DNA of 64,000 bases from Enterococcus sp. CSURQ0835 (GCF_902706605.1 NZ_CACSLH010000005.1:1-64000), one strand, 5' to 3'; counted from the first letter of the stretch, positions 36,303 through 47,377 are shown. Notes: a model not told the origin generated them from the sequence alone. Program-made: numbers and translations.

Positions 36303-37178
36303 ATGTCCATTACAATCCAAAATGATCATGTCGTAGCAACGATTGCGGAAAAAGGAGCAGAGCTGACTAGTTTCCAGCAAAAGAAAAGCGGGCTCGAATA
36401 TATTTGGCAGGCTGACCCTGAGTATTGGGGGCGTCATGCACCGATTTTATTTCCGTTTATCGGCCGTTTAAAAGACGATCAATACACGTATCAAGGTCAA
36501 ACCTATCCGATGGGGCAGCACGGTTTTGCCCGGGATAAAACCTTTCAAGTTCTTGATCAAACTGAAGAGATGGTGACGCTTGCGTTAGTCAGTGACGAAC
36601 AGACGCGTCAAGTGTATCCGTTTGATTTTGTTTTGACGGTCAGTTATGAAGTGTGGGCGGATGGATTACGAGTTCGCTTCCAAGTGGAAAATACGTCGTC
36701 TGACGAAATGATCTTTGCGCTGGGGGGACATCCGGCATTCAACGTGCCACTAGAAGCCGGCCAAAACTTTGAAGATTATTATTTAGCTTTTTCACCGCAA
36801 AAAACGCGGGTCATGATTCCGCTAGAAGGTCCGTTTGTCAACTTGGATCAAAAAACGCTCGGTCAGACGAATACGAATGTCCAACTGAGTCATGATTTGT
36901 TTGCCAATGATGCGGTGATCTTTGAAACGTTGGGTTTGAACCGCTTTACGATCGGCAATGAAGATTCGTTCCACAGCGTGACCTTGACGTATAATCACAT
37001 CCCGTATGTCGGTTTTTGGTCTCCTTATCCTAAAGAAGCTCCCTTTGTTTGTATCGAACCGTGGTGGGGCTTTGCGGACCCAGTCGATAGCAGTGGCAAG
37101 TTAGAAGAAAAACCGGGGATGAATCGGTTAGCTGCCGGGGATGTTTTCAATACGCAATTTTCGATCACAATCAGTTAA
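36303..37178 (+). CDS. Aldose 1-epimerase family protein (LacX/YeaD-like)
   Basis: A 291-residue galactose-mutarotase-like protein. It has the family start TIAEKGAELTSFQ, the conserved WGRHAPILFPFIGRL, GQHGFARD, the catalytic-type His in GGHPAFNVPL and the late Glu in VCIEPWWG. Such proteins interconvert alpha and beta anomers of hexoses or hexose phosphates; the substrate is not determined. AGAGGGA precedes the ATG. It lies 87 bases after codY with no terminator between, so it may be partly transcribed from there. Confidence 0.88.
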   Translation: MSITIQNDHVVATIAEKGAELTSFQQKKSGLEYIWQADPEYWGRHAPILFPFIGRLKDDQYTYQGQTYPMGQHGFARDKTFQVLDQTEEMVTLALVSDEQTRQVYPFDFVLTVSYEVWADGLRVRFQVENTSSDEMIFALGGHPAFNVPLEAGQNFEDYYLAFSPQKTRVMIPLEGPFVNLDQKTLGQTNTNVQLSHDLFANDAVIFETLGLNRFTIGNEDSFHSVTLTYNHIPYVGFWSPYPKEAPFVCIEPWWGFADPVDSSGKLEEKPGMNRLAAGDVFNTQFSITIS

Positions 37179-37184
37179 AGTAAA

Positions 37185-37232
37185 AAAACGAGCATCTAAA
37201 CATTGCGCACGCAGTGTCTGGATGCTCGTTTT
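37185..37232. terminator. Bidirectional terminator between the epimerase and Nudix genes
   Basis: Perfect 12-bp stem AAAACGAGCATC / GATGCTCGTTTT with T-rich flanks on both strands, serving two converging genes. Confidence 0.92.
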
Positions 37233-37251
37233 ATTGTGTTAGCTGTTGTGC

Positions 37252-37872
37252 TTAGTCAAAGATCACTTGCCAATCAGGATCAGCATACGCCGCAAAGCAC
37301 AGCTGGATTTGTTCACGGGTGTTTTTAGCGATCGATAGTGGCGGCAATTCGTTTAATGCGAAATAAGCCGTCTGCAAGGTCTCGATATTTGCTTCAAATC
37401 GTCCGCCGAGGTTTTCGCATAAGACGAAGATCTTAGTGACGCCGTAAATATATTTCGGCGGGTTGTGTTTGTCACGATCTAAAACGGCGACTAGTCGCAA
37501 CGGTTTGACTGTCAAGCCGGCTTCTTCTTTGACTTCTTTGACGGTGTTTTCGGCCACTGATTGATCGAGATCGACCCAACCACCAGGCAGTGACCACGTA
37601 TGATCACTTTCTTCCACCAGTAAGATCTCGCCTTGTGCATTGAAGATCGCAGCCCGCGTATCTAATTTAGGGGTCTGGTAACCGACATCACTGGCAAATA
37701 GATCCCGGACTTTTTCAGGCGCTAGCTCAGTTTTATAGGCCAGCATCTCCACTGCGATCTCTCGTAAACGTTCAAAGCGTTCGTGATCAAATGGATCTTT
37801 TGTGTAGTACAAGCCACCTTGAGCCAGAGCTTGGATCTCTTTGGCCCAATTCAATAAGGGATCAGTGGTCAT
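37252..37872 (-). CDS. Nudix hydrolase with N-terminal Nudix_N domain
   Basis: The 206-residue protein has a helical N-terminal domain (residues 1 to about 60, LLNWAKEIQALAQGGLYYT, RFERLREIAVEML) typical of Nudix_N-type ADP-sugar or nucleotide pyrophosphatases, then the Nudix box. The box reads GGWVDLDQSVAENTVKEVKEEAGL: the core metal-binding E-x-x-E-E is intact but the first Glu of the consensus is Gln and the Arg is Lys. Its 11-base overlap with plsY and an RBS inside plsY indicate a two-gene operon. The substrate is unknown. Confidence 0.88.
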   Translation of the reverse strand: MTTDPLLNWAKEIQALAQGGLYYTKDPFDHERFERLREIAVEMLAYKTELAPEKVRDLFASDVGYQTPKLDTRAAIFNAQGEILLVEESDHTWSLPGGWVDLDQSVAENTVKEVKEEAGLTVKPLRLVAVLDRDKHNPPKYIYGVTKIFVLCENLGGRFEANIETLQTAYFALNELPPLSIAKNTREQIQLCFAAYADPDWQVIFD

Positions 37873-38503
37873 TTTTTTTCGCTCCTTTATTCAAACCAAA
37901 TGAGACGCGATTTTCGGTCCCATTTTTGATGCGTTGCAAATTGTCTTTGTGGCGTACGATGATGTAAGTGGTCAGTCCAAGACAGATCAAGGTCAGCAGC
38001 CAATTGTGGTTTGGTAAGATCGCAGGCCACAGACTAGGTAAAACGATGGTGGAGATCGTTACAAAGATCGCAGCTAAAATACTCGCGACACTCACCATGC
38101 TGGACAGATACAAGACGATCAGAAAAAATAATAACGAGTAAAAGAAAAACAACGGACTGTAGCCTAATAACATCCCAGCGCTGGTCGCCACGGCTTTGCC
38201 CCCTTTGAAACCGGCAAAAATTGGCAACGTATGCCCGATCACGGCGATCAAGCCAAACCAGAGGGGATTGATGTTCAAGTGGAAAATCAGCGGCAGACAA
38301 GTCGCTAAAGTGCCTTTTAACAGATCCATCAAAAAGACGATCGCACCTGCCGGCCGGCCCAACACACGAAACGTATTGGTCGTCCCAGTATTTCCGCTGC
38401 CATAATCGCGAATGTCTTTATGGAAAAAAAGTTTGCCGATCCAAACACCTGATGGGATCGACCCTAAAAGATAAGCTAATACCATGAGTAAAACGGTTTG
38501 CAT
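37862..38503 (-). CDS. plsY: Glycerol-3-phosphate acyltransferase PlsY
   Basis: PlsY acylates glycerol-3-phosphate with acyl-phosphate, the first step of phospholipid synthesis. The 213-residue membrane protein has the active-site loops GSIPSGVWIGKLFF, DIRDYGSGNTGTTNTFRVLG and GHTLPIFAGFKGGKAVATSAG between hydrophobic helices. It often lies divergent from parE-parC in Firmicutes, as here with one small gene between. GAGGAT precedes its ATG. Confidence 0.95.
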   Translation of the reverse strand: MQTVLLMVLAYLLGSIPSGVWIGKLFFHKDIRDYGSGNTGTTNTFRVLGRPAGAIVFLMDLLKGTLATCLPLIFHLNINPLWFGLIAVIGHTLPIFAGFKGGKAVATSAGMLLGYSPLFFFYSLLFFLIVLYLSSMVSVASILAAIFVTISTIVLPSLWPAILPNHNWLLTLICLGLTTYIIVRHKDNLQRIKNGTENRVSFGLNKGAKKNDH

Positions 38504-38635
38504 CTTAGATCCTCATTTCTCTCTTGATTCAAAGTAGCGCAGACCGGTCAACTGTCCGATCGTTAAAAATCGCCCTTTGAGTTACTTCTTTATGATTCTA
38601 ACAGATTTGAATTGCGTGAACAATATCGCTACAGG

Positions 38636-38644
38636 TGTTATAAT
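38636..38644 (+). promoter_or_regulatory. Extended -10 promoter of the CoA-binding protein gene
   Basis: TGTTATAAT, a perfect extended -10, with TGAACA at 38616-38621 as a possible -35 at 17-base spacing. Confidence 0.65.
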
Positions 38645-38670
38645 AGGCAAAAATTAATGAGGTGACCAAG

Positions 38671-39090
38671 ATGAGTTTCCAAAATCCAAGTCAAGCGGTG
38701 ATCGATGGCTATTTAAACGATGCAAAAGTGATTGCAGTCGTTGGTTTTAGTGATAATCCTGAAAAAATGAGCTATAAGATCGCCAACGTGTTGAAAGGCT
38801 ACGGCTATACTTTATACGGAGTCAATCCGAAACTAGCCGGTCAAACGGTCAACGAGATCCCGGTGGTAGCGGAATTGACGGATGTGCCAGTCAAGATCGA
38901 CATCGTGGATATTTTCCGGCGCAGTGAATTTTTACCGCAAGTCGCGCAAGATTTTTTAAAAACTGATGCCAAAGTTTTTTGGGCGCAATTAGGATTAGAA
39001 AGTGAAAAAGCTGCTGAGATCTTGCAAAATGTCGGCCGCAATGATATCGTAATGAATCGTTGCGTGAAGATCGAACTAGCAAAAAGATAA
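38671..39090 (+). CDS. CoA-binding domain protein (YccU type)
   Basis: A 139-residue single-domain Rossmann protein of the CoA-binding family: VIAVVGFSDNPEKMSYKIANVLK, GYTLYGVNPK, VDIVDIFRRSEFLPQV, VFWAQLGLES and the end RCVKIE. The physiological role is unknown. The ATG at 38671 is preferred because the GTG at 38662 is part of its RBS GAGGTGA. It stands alone between its own promoter and a strong terminator. Confidence 0.9.
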   Translation: MSFQNPSQAVIDGYLNDAKVIAVVGFSDNPEKMSYKIANVLKGYGYTLYGVNPKLAGQTVNEIPVVAELTDVPVKIDIVDIFRRSEFLPQVAQDFLKTDAKVFWAQLGLESEKAAEILQNVGRNDIVMNRCVKIELAKR

Positions 39091-39130
39091 CATAGCAGTA
39101 CTTGTTAATCTGTTTAAAAATTGCTAAAAT

Positions 39131-39162
39131 GCCTTCTCGTGATCACGAGAGGCTTTTTTTTT
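39131..39162 (+). terminator. Intrinsic terminator after the CoA-binding protein
   Basis: GCCTTCTCGT / ACGAGAGGC stem with a GATC loop and a one-base bulge, then a run of nine T. Confidence 0.92.
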
Positions 39163-39215
39163 CACCTCTTTTAGCGTATCATACAAATGATGTGATTAGA
39201 TAAGGAGCGGTTAGT

Positions 39216-41246
39216 TTGCCTAAAAAGAACAACAACGAATACAATGACGCTTCGATCCAAGTCTTAGAAGGCTTAGAAGCAGTCAGAAAAAGACCCGGGA
39301 TGTATATCGGTTCCACCGATGGCCGCGGGTTGCATCATTTAGTTTATGAAATCGTCGACAATGCCGTCGATGAAGCATTATCCGGCTTCGGCAGTGAGAT
39401 CGAAGTCGTTTTATATCCTGATAATAGTATCAAAGTCTCAGATCACGGTCGCGGGATGCCTGTGGGGATGCATGCGTCAGGTATTCCAACCGTTGAAGTT
39501 ATCTTTACGATTTTACACGCCGGCGGAAAATTCGGCCAAGGCGGCTATAAAACATCTGGCGGTCTTCACGGCGTCGGGGCCTCAGTCGTCAACGCGCTTT
39601 CTAAATGGCTGACGGTTTCTATTGTTCGAGACGGGGTGGCCTATGAAGAAAAATTTGTTGATGGCGGAAAACCGCAAGGAACGCTGAAAAAAATCGGCAA
39701 GACCAAAGCTACTAACGGAACGGCAGTTCACTTTTTACCAGATGAGACGATTTTTTCAACGACGCGTTTTTCTTATGATACGTTAGCCGAACGTTTACGG
39801 GAATCAGCCTTTTTATTACGCGGTGTTAAGATCACCTTGACCGATTTGCGCGGGGAAGAACCAGTTGAAGCGATTTTTCATTATGAAGAAGGCATCAAAG
39901 AATTTGTTGAATATTTGAATGAAGACAAAGACACGCTGACACCGGTGACTTATTTCTCTGGTGAAAAAGAAGGAATCGAAGTCGAGTTTGCCTATCAGTA
40001 CAACGATGGCTATTCGGAAAATGTGTTGTCATTTGTCAACAATGTCCGCACAAAAGACGGCGGGACCCATGAGTCAGGGATGAAAACCTCCATGACCAAA
40101 TCGTTTAATGAGTACGCTCGCAAGACGGGCTTGTTAAAAGAAAAAGATAAAAATTTAGAAGGCACGGATTTTCGTGAAGGGTTGTCGGCAGTCTTATCAG
40201 TTCGCATCCCGGAAAATCTATTGCAGTTTGAAGGTCAAACAAAAGAAAAATTAGGGACGCCAGCAGCTCGCGGAGCAGTGGATGGTGTTATCAGCGAACA
40301 GATGAGTTTCTATTTGCAAGAAAATAGCGAAACGAGTCAAATGCTGGTGCGAAAAGCCATCAAAGCTCGCGAGGCCCGTGAAGCCGCTCGCAAAGCGCGA
40401 GAAGAAAGCCGCAACGGGAAAAAACGCAAAAAAGGCGAATCTTTATTGTCGGGTAAATTGACCCCGGCGCAATCGAAAAACGCGCAAAAAAATGAATTGT
40501 TTTTAGTCGAAGGAGATTCAGCCGGCGGTTCGGCCAAACAAGGGCGTGATCGAAAATTTCAAGCGATCTTACCACTGCGAGGCAAAGTCATCAATACGGA
40601 AAAAGCCAAGCTGCAAGATATTTTGAAAAATGAAGAGATCAATACGATGATCTATACGATCGGTGCCGGTGTTGGACCAGAGTTTTCGATCGAAGACTGT
40701 AATTACGATAAAGTCATTATCATGACCGATGCCGATACCGATGGTGCCCATATCCAAGTCTTACTATTGACTTTTTTCTATCGGTATATGAAGCCGTTGA
40801 TCGAAGCGGGGAAAGTTTACATCGCATTGCCGCCGCTATATAAAGTGTCAAAAGGCAGTGGGAAAAAACAAGTGGTGGAATATGCGTGGACCGATGAAGA
40901 ATTGGAAAATGAGATCAAAAAAGTCGGCAAAGGCTACATGTTGCAACGGTACAAAGGGTTAGGTGAAATGAACGCCGAACAATTGTGGGAAACGACGATG
41001 GACCCTGAACAGCGCACCTTAGTTCGCGTGCGGATCGATGATGCGGCACAAGCCGAACGCCGGGTCACGACGTTAATGGGCGATAAAGTGGAACCCCGCC
41101 GCAAATGGATCGAAAGTCACGTCCAATTTACGCTAGATGAAGACGGCAGCTTATTAGACAACAAAGACGAGCTGACGCCTTCCGTTTCCAATGAATTGTT
41201 AGACGAAGAACAACAACCAACAGCAGACATTAAGTTATTTGATTAG
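39216..41246 (+). CDS. parE: DNA topoisomerase IV subunit B
   Basis: ParE is the ATPase subunit of topoisomerase IV, which decatenates daughter chromosomes. The 676-residue protein has the GHKL ATP site ([44 protein letters not shown]) and the Toprim domain ([27 protein letters not shown]). Pairing with parC downstream distinguishes it from gyrB. The TTG start has AAGGAGCGG six bases upstream. A weak -10 TATCAT lies at 39177-39182. Confidence 0.95.
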   Translation: MPKKNNNEYNDASIQVLEGLEAVRKRPGMYIGSTDGRGLHHLVYEIVDNAVDEALSGFGSEIEVVLYPDNSIKVSDHGRGMPVGMHASGIPTVEVIFTILHAGGKFGQGGYKTSGGLHGVGASVVNALSKWLTVSIVRDGVAYEEKFVDGGKPQGTLKKIGKTKATNGTAVHFLPDETIFSTTRFSYDTLAERLRESAFLLRGVKITLTDLRGEEPVEAIFHYEEGIKEFVEYLNEDKDTLTPVTYFSGEKEGIEVEFAYQYNDGYSENVLSFVNNVRTKDGGTHESGMKTSMTKSFNEYARKTGLLKEKDKNLEGTDFREGLSAVLSVRIPENLLQFEGQTKEKLGTPAARGAVDGVISEQMSFYLQENSETSQMLVRKAIKAREAREAARKAREESRNGKKRKKGESLLSGKLTPAQSKNAQKNELFLVEGDSAGGSAKQGRDRKFQAILPLRGKVINTEKAKLQDILKNEEINTMIYTIGAGVGPEFSIEDCNYDKVIIMTDADTDGAHIQVLLLTFFYRYMKPLIEAGKVYIALPPLYKVSKGSGKKQVVEYAWTDEELENEIKKVGKGYMLQRYKGLGEMNAEQLWETTMDPEQRTLVRVRIDDAAQAERRVTTLMGDKVEPRRKWIESHVQFTLDEDGSLLDNKDELTPSVSNELLDEEQQPTADIKLFD

Positions 41247-41257
41247 AGGTGGTCCAC

Positions 41258-43708
41258 ATGAAAAATAAACACACGATTCAAGAATTGACCTTAGAAGAAG
41301 TCATGGGGGATCGCTTTGGCCGCTACTCGAAATATATTATTCAAGAACGGGCCTTACCCGATATCCGCGACGGATTAAAACCGGTGCAACGACGGATTTT
41401 ATACGCCATGAACAAAGATGGCAACACATATGATAAAGCGTTTCGTAAATCAGCTAAATCAGTCGGGAACATCATGGGGAATTACCATCCTCATGGTGAT
41501 TCTTCGATTTATGAAGCGATGGTGCGCATGAGTCAAGATTGGAAATTACGCGAAGTCTTGATCGAGATGCACGGGAATAATGGTTCGATGGATGGTGATC
41601 CACCGGCTGCGATGCGGTACACGGAAGCGCGTTTGTCAAAACTTTCTGGTGAACTGTTAAAAGACATCGAAAAAGAAACCGTGGATTTTGTTTGGAACTT
41701 TGATGATACGGAAAAAGAACCGACTGTGCTACCCGCGGCTTTTCCGAATTTATTAGTCAACGGCTCTACGGGGATCTCGGCAGGGTATGCAACAGAGATC
41801 CCCACGCATAATTTAGCAGAGGTGATCGATGGCACGATTTATTTGATCGATCATCCGCAAGCGAGTCTTGAAAAAATCATGGAATTGATTCCGGGACCTG
41901 ATTTTCCGACTGGCGGGATCTTACAAGGCAAAGAAGAGATCAAAAAAGCGTACGAAACCGGCAAAGGCAAAGTCATTTTGCGGGCTAAGACGTCGATTGA
42001 GCCTTTACGAGGCGGCAAACAACAGATTGTGATCCATGAGATTCCTTATGAAGTCAATAAAGCGGTCTTAGTCAAAAAGATGGACGAGATCCGATTGAGC
42101 AAAAAAATCGATGGCATCGCTGAAGTGCGAGACGAGACGGATCGAACTGGTTTACAGATCGTAGTGGAATTGAAAAAAGATACGAATGCAGAAGGGATCT
42201 TGAATTATTTATTCAAAAATACCGACTTGCAAATCAATTACAATTTCAATATGGTCGCAATCGATAATATGACACCGCAACAAGTTGGTCTGGCTCACAT
42301 TTTGGCTAGCTATATCGCGCACCGCAAACAGGTCATCACGGCTCGCAGTCGCTTTGATCTGCAAAAAGCCCGCGACCGGCAACATATCGTGGAAGGGTTG
42401 GTGAAAGCTTTATCGATTTTAGATCAAGTGATCGCCACGATCCGCGGCAGTAAAGATAAGAAAAATGCTAAACAAAATTTAGTAGCGCAATTTGATTTTA
42501 CCGAAGCACAAGCCGAAGCGATCGTCACGTTACAATTGTATCGTTTAACTAATACCGATATCACGCAGCTAGAAAAAGAAGCGGCGGAACTAGCGGCTTT
42601 GATCAAAGAGTTGCAATTGATTTTAAATAGTGAAAAAGAATTGCACAAAGTGATGAAAGCAGAACTACGTCAAATCAAAAAACAATACGGCAATCCGCGT
42701 CTAACGAAGATCGAAGACGAGATCGAAGAAATCAAAATCGAAACGGAAGTCTTGATCGCACCAGAAGACGTGATCGTCACGTTGACCAAAGATGGCTATT
42801 TGAAACGCAGCAGTATTCGGTCTTATAATGCTTCTAAACCTGAAGAGCATGGGATGAAAGAAGATGATTCCGTGATCTTTATTGAAAAGTTGAACACATT
42901 GGATCATTTATTGCTTGTGACGAACAAAGGAAATTTGATCTACCGGCCGGTCCATGAGATCGCGGATCTACGTTGGAAAGAAGTCGGGGAGCATATTTCA
43001 CAAACGATCACGAATTTAAGTGTCGATGAAGAGATCATCGCGGCCTTTCCGTATAAAGAATTAGACGCGAATCAATTATTTGTTTTTGTCAGCCGCAATG
43101 GAATGATCAAACAAACGCGGATGACGGAATTTTCACCGTGGCGGACATATAAGAGCCGCCCGACTTCCGGCATGAAATTAAAAGGGGCAGATGATCAAGT
43201 TGTCTCCGTCTTTTTAACGGGTGAATCACTGCGCTACGATATTTTCTTAGCGACCAGTCGCGGCTTTGGCTTACGCTATCCACTAGCTGAAGTTCCCGTT
43301 GTCGGGGCCAAAGCTGCTGGTGTCAAAGCGATTAATTTGAAAGCAGACGATGCCGTCGTTAGCAGTGCTTTAGTTTTACCAGAAGGCGATACACCACTTG
43401 TTTTAGTCAGTCAAAGAGGAGCAGTCAAACGGATGTTGGCCCAATCATTGCCGCAATTGAGTCGGGCGAAACGGGGCTTATTGATCTTCCGTGAATTGAA
43501 AAAAAATCCTCATCGCCTCGTGTATTTGACAGCTGAACCAAGCGGGACCTTGTTAGTGACAACGCAAAAAGGTCTAACTGAAGAAGTAGTGATCGAACAC
43601 GTTCCAATCAACGATCGTTTATCAAATGGTTCATTTGTGATCGATGAGAAAAAAGCTGGTGAAGTCTTCCACGTTTCACTAGAACAAGAATTGAATGAAA
43701 CAGAATAA
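41258..43708 (+). CDS. parC: DNA topoisomerase IV subunit A
   Basis: ParC is the DNA-cutting subunit. The 816-residue protein starts with the winged-helix core ([21 protein letters not shown]), catalytic Tyr121 in [10 protein letters not shown], and ends in a beta-pinwheel domain. The quinolone-resistance region reads [12 protein letters not shown] with Ser82 and Glu86, the unmutated form. The ATG at 41258 is chosen because the GTG at 41249 is part of the RBS GAGGTGG. It is 11 bases after parE and ends at a terminator. Confidence 0.96.
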   Translation: MKNKHTIQELTLEEVMGDRFGRYSKYIIQERALPDIRDGLKPVQRRILYAMNKDGNTYDKAFRKSAKSVGNIMGNYHPHGDSSIYEAMVRMSQDWKLREVLIEMHGNNGSMDGDPPAAMRYTEARLSKLSGELLKDIEKETVDFVWNFDDTEKEPTVLPAAFPNLLVNGSTGISAGYATEIPTHNLAEVIDGTIYLIDHPQASLEKIMELIPGPDFPTGGILQGKEEIKKAYETGKGKVILRAKTSIEPLRGGKQQIVIHEIPYEVNKAVLVKKMDEIRLSKKIDGIAEVRDETDRTGLQIVVELKKDTNAEGILNYLFKNTDLQINYNFNMVAIDNMTPQQVGLAHILASYIAHRKQVITARSRFDLQKARDRQHIVEGLVKALSILDQVIATIRGSKDKKNAKQNLVAQFDFTEAQAEAIVTLQLYRLTNTDITQLEKEAAELAALIKELQLILNSEKELHKVMKAELRQIKKQYGNPRLTKIEDEIEEIKIETEVLIAPEDVIVTLTKDGYLKRSSIRSYNASKPEEHGMKEDDSVIFIEKLNTLDHLLLVTNKGNLIYRPVHEIADLRWKEVGEHISQTITNLSVDEEIIAAFPYKELDANQLFVFVSRNGMIKQTRMTEFSPWRTYKSRPTSGMKLKGADDQVVSVFLTGESLRYDIFLATSRGFGLRYPLAEVPVVGAKAAGVKAINLKADDAVVSSALVLPEGDTPLVLVSQRGAVKRMLAQSLPQLSRAKRGLLIFRELKKNPHRLVYLTAEPSGTLLVTTQKGLTEEVVIEHVPINDRLSNGSFVIDEKKAGEVFHVSLEQELNETE

Positions 43709-43726
43709 CTGTACTATATAATTTGG

Positions 43727-43768
43727 AAAAGAACGCTTGTCTGTTGTAAAACAGGCAGGCGTTCTTTT
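43727..43768 (+). terminator. Intrinsic terminator after parC
   Basis: AAAAGAACGC / GCGTTCTTTT perfect 10-bp stem, with further inner pairing (TCTG/CAG). Confidence 0.9.
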
Positions 43769-43893
43769 AGTAATGAGTGAGCAAGAAAACGCCTTTAAAG
43801 TTTTTTTATAAAATCTATGAGCAGGATAGAAGCATTGATATCAAGGTTATGACAACGATCACAATCGTTTTGTAAAAAGGTGATCATATTTAA

Positions 43894-43908
43894 GCAACAA
43901 ACTGTTGC
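43894..43908. promoter_or_regulatory. Inverted repeat at the pflB promoter, candidate operator
   Basis: GCAACAAACTGTTGC has perfect 6-bp arms around a three-base centre and covers the -35 region. It does not match the Rex consensus TTGTGAAnnnnTTCACAA. Confidence 0.4.
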
Positions 43909-43921
43909 AAAGTGAAGAAGG

Positions 43922-43930
43922 TGTGTTATA
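43922..43930 (+). promoter_or_regulatory. Extended -10 promoter of pflB
   Basis: TGTTATACT, extended -10, 56 bases upstream of the pflB ATG. Confidence 0.6.
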
Positions 43931-43986
43931 CTGTGTTCGTAAAGCTGTAGCACTTAAAAGGTGAATTTTTAAGGAGGTCTCTCTTA

Positions 43987-46257
43987 ATGGGAACGACGAC
44001 AAAAACAAACAAAACTGCGTGGGCTGGCTTCAACGGACATTTGTGGAAAACGGAAATCAATACACGCGACTTTATCCAAACTAACTATAAACCATATGAA
44101 GGCGATGCAACATTTTTAGCTGAGCCAACGGAAGCGACGAATACGTTATGGCAAAAACTACAAGGTTTGCAAAAGCAAGAACGTGAAAATGGCGGCGTTT
44201 TAGATATGGAGACCGACGTGGTGACCGCAGCCAATGCTTACGGCGCAGGCTACATCGATGAAAGCTTAAAAGACGAAGAAAAAATCGTCGGCTTACAAAC
44301 AGATAAGCCTTTAAAACGTGCATTCATGCCCTATGGTGGGATCCGGATGGCCGAAGAAGCCTTGGAAAGTTACGGCTACACGCCAAATCCTAAATATACT
44401 GAAATTTTTAATAAATATCATAAAACTCATAACCAAGGTGTCTTTGATGTTTACACCCCTGAGATCAGAGCGGCACGCCGCAATAAGATCATTACCGGCC
44501 TCCCTGATACGTATGGCCGTGGCCGAATCGTGGGTGACTATCGTCGAGTAGCACTTTATGGGATCGATTATTTGATGGAACAAAAATTCAACGACCATGC
44601 GAACTGTGGTCACGGTCAATTCACCGATGAAGATATTCGGTTGCGTGAAGAGATCACCGACCAATACAATGCGTTAAAACGCATGAAAGAAATGGCTGCG
44701 GCATACGGCTACGATATTTCTCGTCCTGCTGAAAATGCACAAGAAGCGGTTCAATGGTTATACTTTGGTTACTTAGCTGCCATCAAAGAACAAAACGGTG
44801 CGGCAATGTCAATTGGTAGGGTCTCCACGTTCTTAGATATTTACATCCAACGTGATATCGAAAACGGAACGTTGACTGAAGAAGGCGCGCAAGAATTGAT
44901 CGACCATTTAGTTATGAAATTACGGATGGTTAAATTTGCTCGGATCCCTTCATACAACGAATTATTCTCTGGCGACCCAGTTTGGGCAACCTTATCGATC
45001 GCTGGGATGGGGATGGACGGCCGGACATTAGTTACGAAAAATGACTTCCGCTTCTTACGGACATTAGAAAATATGGGACCATCTCCTGAACCAAACTTAA
45101 CTGTTTTGTATTCTTCTCGTTTACCAGAAGGCTTCAAAGAATATGCGACGAAGATCTCCATCGATACGTCTTCGATCCAATACGAAAACGACGATGTGAT
45201 GCGTCCAGTCTGGCGTGACGACTATGCGATCTGCTGTTGTGTGTCTGCGACAGAAACTGGAAAAGAAATGCAATTTTTCGGCGCGCGGGCTAACCTTGCT
45301 AAAGCCTTGTTATACGCAATCAACGGCGGGGTCGATGAAAAATCGAAAGTCCAAGTTGGACCAGCTTACCGCGGGATCACATCAGATGACGCATTAGATT
45401 ATGATGAAGTCATGGAAAAATATGACCAAATGATGGAATGGTTAGCCGGTATGTATGTCAATACCTTGAATTGCATCCATTACATGCACGATAAATATTA
45501 CTATGAAGCAGCTGAACTTGCATTGATGGATACAAACTTAAAACGCACCTTTGCAACGGGGATCGCTGGTTTTTCTCATGTGGTCGATTCACTTGCGGCT
45601 ATCAAATATGCAAAAGTATATCCCGTTCGTGATGAAAACGGCTTAGTCGTGGATTATAAAACAGAAGGCGACTTCCCTAAATACGGAAACGATGACAACC
45701 GTGCCGATGATATCGCGGTTTGGTTATTGAAGACCTTCATGGAAAAATTGGAACATTATCACACTTACCGTGATTCTGAACCAACGACTTCGATCTTAAC
45801 GATTACGTCAAATGTCGTTTATGGTAAAGCAACCGGCGCGTTACCTGATGGCCGTCCAGCTGGCGAACCATTATCACCAGGGGCTAACCCATCTTATGGT
45901 GCAGAACAACACGGACTGTTGGCTTCATTAAACTCATTGACGAAATTACCTTACGAATATGCATTAGATGGAATCTCAAATACCCAAAGTATCAACCCGG
46001 ATGCATTAGGACATGACGAAACTGAACGGATCGACAATTTGACTAGTGTGTTAGATGGCTACTTCGATCAAGGTGCGCATCATTTGAACGTCAATGTCTT
46101 TGGAAAAGAAAAATTAGTCGATGCAATGGAACACCCAGAAAAAGAAGAATATGCGAACTTTACGATTCGCGTTTCTGGTTATGCAGTCAAATTCATCGAT
46201 CTTACTCGTGAACAACAATTAGATGTGATCAGCCGGACATTCCACGCAAAAATGTAA
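43987..46257 (+). CDS. pflB: Formate acetyltransferase (pyruvate formate-lyase)
   Basis: PflB splits pyruvate with CoA into acetyl-CoA and formate during anaerobic growth. The 756-residue glycyl radical enzyme has the active-site cysteines in [15 protein letters not shown] and the radical Gly731 in [10 protein letters not shown] near the C-terminus. GGAGG precedes the ATG by about nine bases. A terminator separates it from the activase gene, so pflB is expected to be expressed in excess over pflA. Confidence 0.97.
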   Translation: MGTTTKTNKTAWAGFNGHLWKTEINTRDFIQTNYKPYEGDATFLAEPTEATNTLWQKLQGLQKQERENGGVLDMETDVVTAANAYGAGYIDESLKDEEKIVGLQTDKPLKRAFMPYGGIRMAEEALESYGYTPNPKYTEIFNKYHKTHNQGVFDVYTPEIRAARRNKIITGLPDTYGRGRIVGDYRRVALYGIDYLMEQKFNDHANCGHGQFTDEDIRLREEITDQYNALKRMKEMAAAYGYDISRPAENAQEAVQWLYFGYLAAIKEQNGAAMSIGRVSTFLDIYIQRDIENGTLTEEGAQELIDHLVMKLRMVKFARIPSYNELFSGDPVWATLSIAGMGMDGRTLVTKNDFRFLRTLENMGPSPEPNLTVLYSSRLPEGFKEYATKISIDTSSIQYENDDVMRPVWRDDYAICCCVSATETGKEMQFFGARANLAKALLYAINGGVDEKSKVQVGPAYRGITSDDALDYDEVMEKYDQMMEWLAGMYVNTLNCIHYMHDKYYYEAAELALMDTNLKRTFATGIAGFSHVVDSLAAIKYAKVYPVRDENGLVVDYKTEGDFPKYGNDDNRADDIAVWLLKTFMEKLEHYHTYRDSEPTTSILTITSNVVYGKATGALPDGRPAGEPLSPGANPSYGAEQHGLLASLNSLTKLPYEYALDGISNTQSINPDALGHDETERIDNLTSVLDGYFDQGAHHLNVNVFGKEKLVDAMEHPEKEEYANFTIRVSGYAVKFIDLTREQQLDVISRTFHAKM

Positions 46258-46279
46258 GCTGACACGAGCAACACTTAGG

Positions 46280-46310
46280 GCGGATGGACGGTAAGTCGAT
46301 CCGCTTTTTT
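46280..46310 (+). terminator. Terminator between pflB and pflA
   Basis: GCGGAT-GAC / GTC-ATCCGC stem followed by six T. It may be partial, reducing pflA relative to pflB. Confidence 0.82.
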
Positions 46311-46378
46311 AAACGAAGGGCGGTCTAGTTAGTAGCTAGTGTCACCTTGTATCTTGAACTTACAGGAGGAAAACCCTA

Positions 46379-47158
46379 ATGGCGACTGCAACTGAAAAAA
46401 TGATTACCGGTAATGTCCACTCGATCGAAAGTTTTGGCTCTGTCGACGGCCCTGGCGTGCGTTTTATCGTCTTTATGCAAGGCTGCCGCATGCGCTGTCA
46501 ATTTTGTCATAATCCTGATACATGGAAGATCAATGATCCAAAGGCCAAACAACGAACGGCAGACGATGTGTTAGAAGAAGCCGAGCATTATAAAAATTAT
46601 TGGGGCAAAAAAGGCGGGATCACAGTCAGTGGTGGTGAGCCGTTATTGCAGATCGACTTTTTGATCGACCTGTTTAAAAAAGCCAAAGCTCGCGGGATCA
46701 ATACGACTTTGGATACGTGCGGACAGCCGTTTACCCGCAAAGAACCTTTTTTCTCAAAATTCAATGAGTTGATGGAATATACGGATTTGATCTTATTTGA
46801 TGTCAAGCAGATCGATACGCAGGCTCATAAAGAATTGACCGGCCACGGCAACGAAAATATTTTAGGGATGGCGCAATATTTATCGGAGATCAAAAAGCCC
46901 GTTTGGATTCGCCATGTGCTGGTGCCGTTTCGCAGTGACTACGATGAATTTTTGATTCGGTTGGATCAGTTCATCAAAACATTAGACAATGTCGACAAAG
47001 TGGAGATCTTGCCTTATCACACGATGGGTAAGTACAAATGGGAAGAGCTAGGACTTGATTATCCATTAGACGGGATCGAACCGCCAGCTGATGAACGAGT
47101 TGAAAATGCGAAAAAACTTCTTCATACCGCGGATTATAAAGGCTATTTGAAACGTTAA
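46379..47158 (+). CDS. pflA: Pyruvate formate-lyase activating enzyme
   Basis: A 259-residue radical SAM protein that installs the glycyl radical on PflB. The iron-sulfur cluster motif is C-x3-C-x2-C at Cys36, Cys40 and Cys43 (MQGCRMRCQFC), with the SAM-binding GGEPLLQ segment (TVSGGEPLLQIDF). The start has AGGAGGA eight bases upstream. It follows pflB, its substrate, after a 121-base gap containing a terminator. Confidence 0.96.
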   Translation: MATATEKMITGNVHSIESFGSVDGPGVRFIVFMQGCRMRCQFCHNPDTWKINDPKAKQRTADDVLEEAEHYKNYWGKKGGITVSGGEPLLQIDFLIDLFKKAKARGINTTLDTCGQPFTRKEPFFSKFNELMEYTDLILFDVKQIDTQAHKELTGHGNENILGMAQYLSEIKKPVWIRHVLVPFRSDYDEFLIRLDQFIKTLDNVDKVEILPYHTMGKYKWEELGLDYPLDGIEPPADERVENAKKLLHTADYKGYLKR

Positions 47159-47217
47159 AACAAAAGAGCAACTAGTGGATGTGGCTAAAACGAGGAGCTA
47201 GAGGTTACGACAAATAG

Positions 47218-47251
47218 GACGGCTAATGAACATTACTCCAGCCGTCTTTTT
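47218..47251 (+). terminator. Intrinsic terminator after pflA
   Basis: GACGGCT / AGCCGTC 7-bp stem followed by T5. Confidence 0.82.
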
Positions 47252-47334
47252 GTGTGTTCTTTACTAAAAGCGCTGAAAAAATCTGTTTCTCAGTCAGTTT
47301 GCCGGCTCACCCTAGTTGCTCTTTTTTCGTTTTT

Positions 47335-47343
47335 TGTTATCAT
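47335..47343 (+). promoter_or_regulatory. Extended -10 promoter of ppaC
   Basis: TGTTATCAT with TTGCTC 16 bases upstream of the hexamer (47316-47321). Confidence 0.5.
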
Positions 47344-47377
47344 AAAGAGGAAATGAAAAAAGAGGAGCGAATCGATT

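Noticed and set aside
43861-43892. Rex or FNR site upstream of pflB
   Set aside because: TTTTGTAAAAAGGTGATCAT has no second half fitting TTGTGAAnnnnTTCACAA or TTGATnnnnATCAA.
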